34,104 nucleotides of DNA from Chloroflexota bacterium. GTDB lineage: Bacteria; Chloroflexota; UBA6077; JACCZL01. The DNA is taken from positions 1 through 34,104 of the forward strand of contig JADZEM010000092.1 in assembly GCA_020850535.1 (NCBI GenBank), in the 5' to 3' direction. This document shows positions 30,937 to 34,104 of the stretch, in pieces (positions within the stretch are counted from its first letter, which is position 1; every line of letters begins with the position of its first letter). The notes beneath the pieces were generated by a model, which made no database searches, was not told the DNA's origin, and saw nothing but the letters and a program-made list of their open reading frames with translations. The position numbers and the translations under genes are program-made.

Positions 30937-33256
30937 GTCTCGAACGGGGCCGACCTGGGTGCTCCTAGGGTCGGGACGCTCCGCGAACCTGGGTGTGGGC
31001 AGCAAGGGTCGCCTGCTCGATCTGGCTGCGCGCGCGGGGCTGCCGGTTCCGCCGGGCCTGATCATCCTTGACGATGCGTGGCACGCGGCGTTGCGGCTCG
31101 GCATGGCGCGCCGGGACGCCGACCGCGTCGAGATCACCGACCCACGCCGGCTGCTGGCGCTGCTCGATCTCCCGCGCTTCGACGGCCCCATCGCCGTGCG
31201 CTCCACCTTCTCGCTGGAGGACACGCCGCGCCAGTCGCTGGCCGGCTACTTCACCAGCCACCTGCACGTCGATCCGCACGACCCCGCCCGACTGACGGCC
31301 GCATTGGAGGATGTCTGGCGGTCTGCCGAGCGGACCTCGCGGACGTTTCGGCGTGACGTGTTGCTGCTGCGGATGGTGCGCGCACGGTACGCTGGCGTCG
31401 CATTCACCGAGCAGGAGCACGAGGATGACCTTGTCAACCTGACGAAGGGCACGGCAGATCGGCTCGTCGCCGGCGAGGCGCCCGGTGAGCTGGTGCTGCT
31501 GCCTCGGCTGCGCGGCTGGGAAGCGCCGCCGGGGACCGCTGACCTGTTGCCAGGCCTGCCGTTTGCCGTGCGGCTCCAGACCCTGCTGCGGGATATTCGA
31601 CGCGTGTTCGGCCCGGGCGACTGGGATGTGGAATGGGCCGACGACGGCGTGCGCTGCTGGCTGATCCAGCTACGGCCCGTCACCCGCCCGACGCGCCGTG
31701 ATGAGGCGTTTACGCTCGCCAACCACAAGGAGATCCTGCCAGAGCTGCCCTCGCGCTTCATGGCGAGCCTGGTCGAGTCCTGCGCCGACCGGCTGTTCGC
31801 GAACTACCGCCGCTTCGATCCACGGCTGCCGGCCCACCGCCCATTCATCGAGTCGTTCCTGGGCCGCCCGTACATCAACCAGTCGCTCCTGAGCGAGATG
31901 ATGCGCCTCTTCGGCTTGCCGACGCGGCTGGTCACGGACTCGATTGGTGGACAGGCCGACCGCCCGGCCGGCCCGAACCTTCCGCGCCTGCTGCGGAACC
32001 TGCCGGTGCTGGGTCGCATGGGCGTGGCGCAGCTGTCGTCGGTCGGGGCGACGCGCCGGCGGATCGGCGAGATCCTCCACCACGCCGAGGAGCCGGGGAC
32101 GACGTTCACCGAGTGCGTCGAGACGCTCGCATGGCTGTACACCACGCTGGTCGGCGGCATGATGTCGTTGGCGGCGGCGATGAGCGGCCCGCTGGCGGCG
32201 TTGCGGGCGCTCGGGGTGCTGGAGGAGCACACGAGCCGTCACCGGACCGTCGCCACGGCGATCTTCGACGAGCTGGCGCCGTTGCGGACGCTGGTGCAGG
32301 CCGATCCCGAGCTGCTGGCGACGGTGGCGCGTGGCGAGGTGCCCAAAGACACGCGGTTTCAGTCGGCGTGGCAACGCTACCTCAAGCGGCATGGGCACCG
32401 AGGGGTTTTCGAGAGCGATATCGCCCGCCCGCGTTTTCGGGAGTCGCCGGCGCCGCTGCTGGCGGCCGTCGCGCACGCCGAGACGCCACGCACCGTTGTG
32501 CCGCGCCGGACGGCGCGTGGGACGGCCGCGCTGCCGCTCTGGTGGCAGAGCAGTCGGGCGATGCGTGCCCGCGAGAACCTGCGCTCGGTGGCGATGGTCG
32601 CCTTCGAGCGGGTGCGCCTGCGCCTGCTGGAGCTGGCGGACGAGGCGGTCAGACGTGGTGCGCTGCCAGACCGTGAGTCGCTGTGGCTGCTCGATGTGAA
32701 CGAGGTCCGCCGGCTCGACCTGGGGTGGCAGCCGGGGATGGCGTTCTTCGTGGAGCGGCGGGCCGAGATCCGGCGGCTGTCGCAGTATCACCTGCCGGAC
32801 CTGATTCGCCGATCCGACGACCTGGAGCAGTACCGGTCGGGCCGCCAGGACGCGGCGCAGGGACCGGTGGTGCGCGGGCTGAGCCTTGCCAGCGGCGACG
32901 TGCTGGGGCGGGCCTGGGTGCTCAGCGAGCCGAGCACGTCGCTGCCGCCCGAGCTGGAGTCCGAGTCCATCGTGCTGGTGGCCCGCTCGGTGGATGCTGG
33001 CTGGATCCCGACGTTCGGGCTGGTCGCGGGGGTCGTGGTGGAGACGGGCGGCGATCTCTCGCACGGCTCGGTCATCCTGCGCGAGATCGGGCTGCCGGCC
33101 ATCACCAACGCCCAACGGGCGACGGCGGTCTTCCAGTCCGGCGATCAGCTCTGGTTGCGGGCGGGCAGCGGCGTGGCCGAGCGCCTGTCCGCTGCGCCGC
33201 TCTCCCCGGCCCCGGCCCCCGTCCGCGATCCTGCGGAGTCAGCATCCGCCGAGTAG
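30929..33256 (+). CDS. PEP/pyruvate-binding-domain protein, rifampicin-phosphotransferase-like
   Basis: This 775-residue protein has the plan of PEP synthase-like phosphotransferases. An ATP-grasp-type domain (~15-250) has GSKGRLLDLAARAGLPVPPG, AVRSTFSLEDTPRQSLAGYF, NLTKGTADRLVAGEAPGELV and a closing LIQLRPVT. A central helical region (~260-680) contains NHKEILPELPSRFM and LVTDSIGG. A C-terminal swivelling phosphohistidine domain (~680-765) has ETGGDLSHGSVILREIGLP with His712. The same order and a similar size occur in rifampicin phosphotransferase (Rph), where the centre binds the antibiotic. The PEP-binding barrel of true PEP synthase is absent. The substrate is unknown; resistance must not be assumed. 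GTG start with AGAAGGT at 30914-30920. Confidence 0.85.
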   Translation: MSESRTGPTWVLLGSGRSANLGVGSKGRLLDLAARAGLPVPPGLIILDDAWHAALRLGMARRDADRVEITDPRRLLALLDLPRFDGPIAVRSTFSLEDTPRQSLAGYFTSHLHVDPHDPARLTAALEDVWRSAERTSRTFRRDVLLLRMVRARYAGVAFTEQEHEDDLVNLTKGTADRLVAGEAPGELVLLPRLRGWEAPPGTADLLPGLPFAVRLQTLLRDIRRVFGPGDWDVEWADDGVRCWLIQLRPVTRPTRRDEAFTLANHKEILPELPSRFMASLVESCADRLFANYRRFDPRLPAHRPFIESFLGRPYINQSLLSEMMRLFGLPTRLVTDSIGGQADRPAGPNLPRLLRNLPVLGRMGVAQLSSVGATRRRIGEILHHAEEPGTTFTECVETLAWLYTTLVGGMMSLAAAMSGPLAALRALGVLEEHTSRHRTVATAIFDELAPLRTLVQADPELLATVARGEVPKDTRFQSAWQRYLKRHGHRGVFESDIARPRFRESPAPLLAAVAHAETPRTVVPRRTARGTAALPLWWQSSRAMRARENLRSVAMVAFERVRLRLLELADEAVRRGALPDRESLWLLDVNEVRRLDLGWQPGMAFFVERRAEIRRLSQYHLPDLIRRSDDLEQYRSGRQDAAQGPVVRGLSLASGDVLGRAWVLSEPSTSLPPELESESIVLVARSVDAGWIPTFGLVAGVVVETGGDLSHGSVILREIGLPAITNAQRATAVFQSGDQLWLRAGSGVAERLSAAPLSPAPAPVRDPAESASAE

Positions 33257-33337
33257 TGTCGTGCCTGTGTGCCCCAACCTGGAACTGGCATGGTCCGGTC
33301 GCCAGGTGGCCCCATTGTCTGCGAAGGAGAGGACGAG

Positions 33338-33679
33338 ATGGCTGAGTCGCTCACGGCCCGTCAGTGTGCACCCTGTGAGGGGGGTGTCCCCGCGCTCACG
33401 CCCGAAGAGATCTCGCTGCTGCTGCTTCAGGTCCGGGGCTGGAGGGTGATCGACGGCAAGAAGCTGACGAAGACATATACGTTCTCGGACTTCGCGAAGG
33501 CTCTGGCGTTCGTCAACCGAGCGGGGACCGTTGCGGAGGCCGAGGGGCACCACCCTGATCTGCTGCTCAGTTGGGGCAGGGTGGTGGCCGAGGTCTGGAC
33601 ACACGCCATCGGCGGCCTCAGCGAGAACGACTTCATCCTGGCGGCCAAGCTCGACCAGGTATGGCCGGCCCCTCGGTAG
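33338..33679 (+). CDS. phhB: Pterin-4a-carbinolamine dehydratase
   Basis: This 113-residue enzyme dehydrates 4a-hydroxytetrahydrobiopterin-type intermediates so that tetrahydropterin can be recycled. It has the family length and signature: TPEEISLLLLQVRGWRVIDG at the start, the active-site EGHHPD (His71, His72, Asp74), then VWTHAIGGLSENDFILA with His89. An N-terminal CAPC segment (residues 10-13) also occurs in many relatives. Start ATG 33338 follows GGAGAGGA at 33325-33332; an upstream in-frame start at 33269 would add 23 unlikely residues. No aromatic amino acid hydroxylase is nearby, so the partner enzyme is unknown. The PEP-utilising gene ends 81 bp upstream. Confidence 0.93.
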   Translation: MAESLTARQCAPCEGGVPALTPEEISLLLLQVRGWRVIDGKKLTKTYTFSDFAKALAFVNRAGTVAEAEGHHPDLLLSWGRVVAEVWTHAIGGLSENDFILAAKLDQVWPAPR

Positions 33680-33712
33680 CGCGGACGGACCGCCGCCCTG
33701 GAGCTGATGAAC

Positions 33713-33740
33713 GAAAACGGCCCCGCCAGAAGGCGGGGCC
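33713..33740 (-). terminator. Intrinsic terminator of tRNA-Val
   Basis: The hairpin GGCCCCGCC (33719-33727), loop AGAA, GGCGGGGCC (33732-33740) is perfect over nine pairs. Read on the minus strand it is followed by GTTTTCG, so it terminates the tRNA transcript 14 bp after its 3' end. On the plus strand there is no U tract, although the hairpin could still hinder read-through from phhB. Confidence 0.8.
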
Positions 33741-33753
33741 GCCGCTGCTCGGT

Positions 33754-33826
<73 letters not shown>

Positions 33827-33838
33827 GAGGTGCCCCTG

Positions 33839-33867
33839 AGTATACCGTGTGAGGCCCGCGCGAGCAA
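33839..33867 (-). promoter_or_regulatory. Promoter of tRNA-Val
   Basis: On the minus strand TTGCTC (33867-33862) and TATACT (33844-33839) are spaced by 17 bp, a near-consensus housekeeping sigma promoter. It lies 12 bp before the tRNA 5' end, so the leader would be only a few bases. This is the clearest promoter in the window. Confidence 0.75.
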
Positions 33868-33887
33868 CGACGATCCTTGTCACACCA

Positions 33888-34100
33888 GGGCGATTGCATG
33901 TTGATGTCGTCGTGCGGCGGCGTCGGGGCTTGAAAGCCCCGCCTACCGTCATTCAGTCGCTGCGCGACGCGCCAGTCGCACCAGTGCCTGCCGTTCCCGG
34001 CGGCCGTCGCGCAGCGACTGAATGCGTGTAGGCGGGGACTTCAGTCCCCGACCGCCCGTTCCATGATGCTTCGGGGACACCAATGAACATGCAATCGCCC
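33888..34100. repeat. MITE-like element, complete copy B (inverted relative to copy A)
   Basis: The element is about 213 bp, bounded by GGGCGATTGCATGTT (33888-33902) and its perfect complement (34086-34100). It contains the same internal features as 145-347 in reverse order: GGGGCTTGAAAGCCCC, a stem with GTCGCTGCGCGAC/GTCGCGCAGCGAC arms, then GGGGACTTCAGTCCCC. Sequence between the stems differs from copy A while the arms are kept, which suggests selection or gene conversion on the folded structure. Confidence 0.8.
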
Positions 34101-34104
34101 GGAC

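Overview
The window is GC-rich bacterial chromosomal DNA. Several traits together suggest Chloroflexota (Thermomicrobia-like or an uncultured relative): Thr/Pro linkers in exported proteins, many GAF/HisKA_3/NarL-type signalling domains, GTG starts, and dispersed palindromic repeats built on CCTGAGCG-AGCGAAGGA. The assignment is an inference from style and gene families, not from a marker gene. No gene is cut by either window edge, because both edges lie in copies of the same ~205-213 bp inverted-repeat element.

Layout. 1-347: tandem copies of that element. 545-2245: Yip1-like and RDD-like membrane proteins, the second with a long GGYGQQ repeat tail. 2293-5330: a small acidic protein (minus strand), an SDR oxidoreductase whose catalytic tetrad looks replaced, and a membrane GT2 glycosyltransferase. 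5402-7770: inverted repeat, then a GT39-like membrane glycosyltransferase that carries a 72-bp perfect palindrome inside its reading frame. 7797-9941 (minus): exported FG-GAP/VCBS-like protein. 10134-10252: a second long palindrome. 10401-12971: MFS transporter, then a 410-residue tandem double orotate-phosphoribosyltransferase-like protein. 13347-19759: probable operon of a stand-alone receiver, an RND pump, and a single-chain histidine kinase/NarL-type regulator fusion. 19832-21852: coaX-coaBC, two coenzyme A steps with overlapping stop and start. 22181-23959: exported DNRLRE protein. 24220-25692: M81 (MlrC-like) metallopeptidase. 25720-30419 (minus): Dpp/Opp-type binding protein, two permeases, then a PIN toxin/antitoxin-like pair where ATPase genes might be expected. 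30742-33679: an alpha/beta-hydrolase fragment, a rifampicin-phosphotransferase-like PEP-utilising protein, and pterin-4a-carbinolamine dehydratase. 33713-33867 (minus): tRNA-Val(CAC) with its own promoter and terminator. 33888-34100: inverted copy of the left-edge element.

The strongest candidate for something undescribed is the protein at 11739-12971. It has two OPRTase-like halves. The first keeps the R..K.HG catalytic loop but has lost the PRPP-binding signature. The second keeps the PRPP signature but has lost the loop. In known OPRTase dimers the loop acts in the partner's active site, so this may be a covalent pseudo-dimer with divided labour. Secondary candidates are the in-frame palindrome, the kinase-regulator fusion next to the RND pump, and the PIN module with an unrecognised partner. 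All assignments come from reading the sequence by eye; no search was run.
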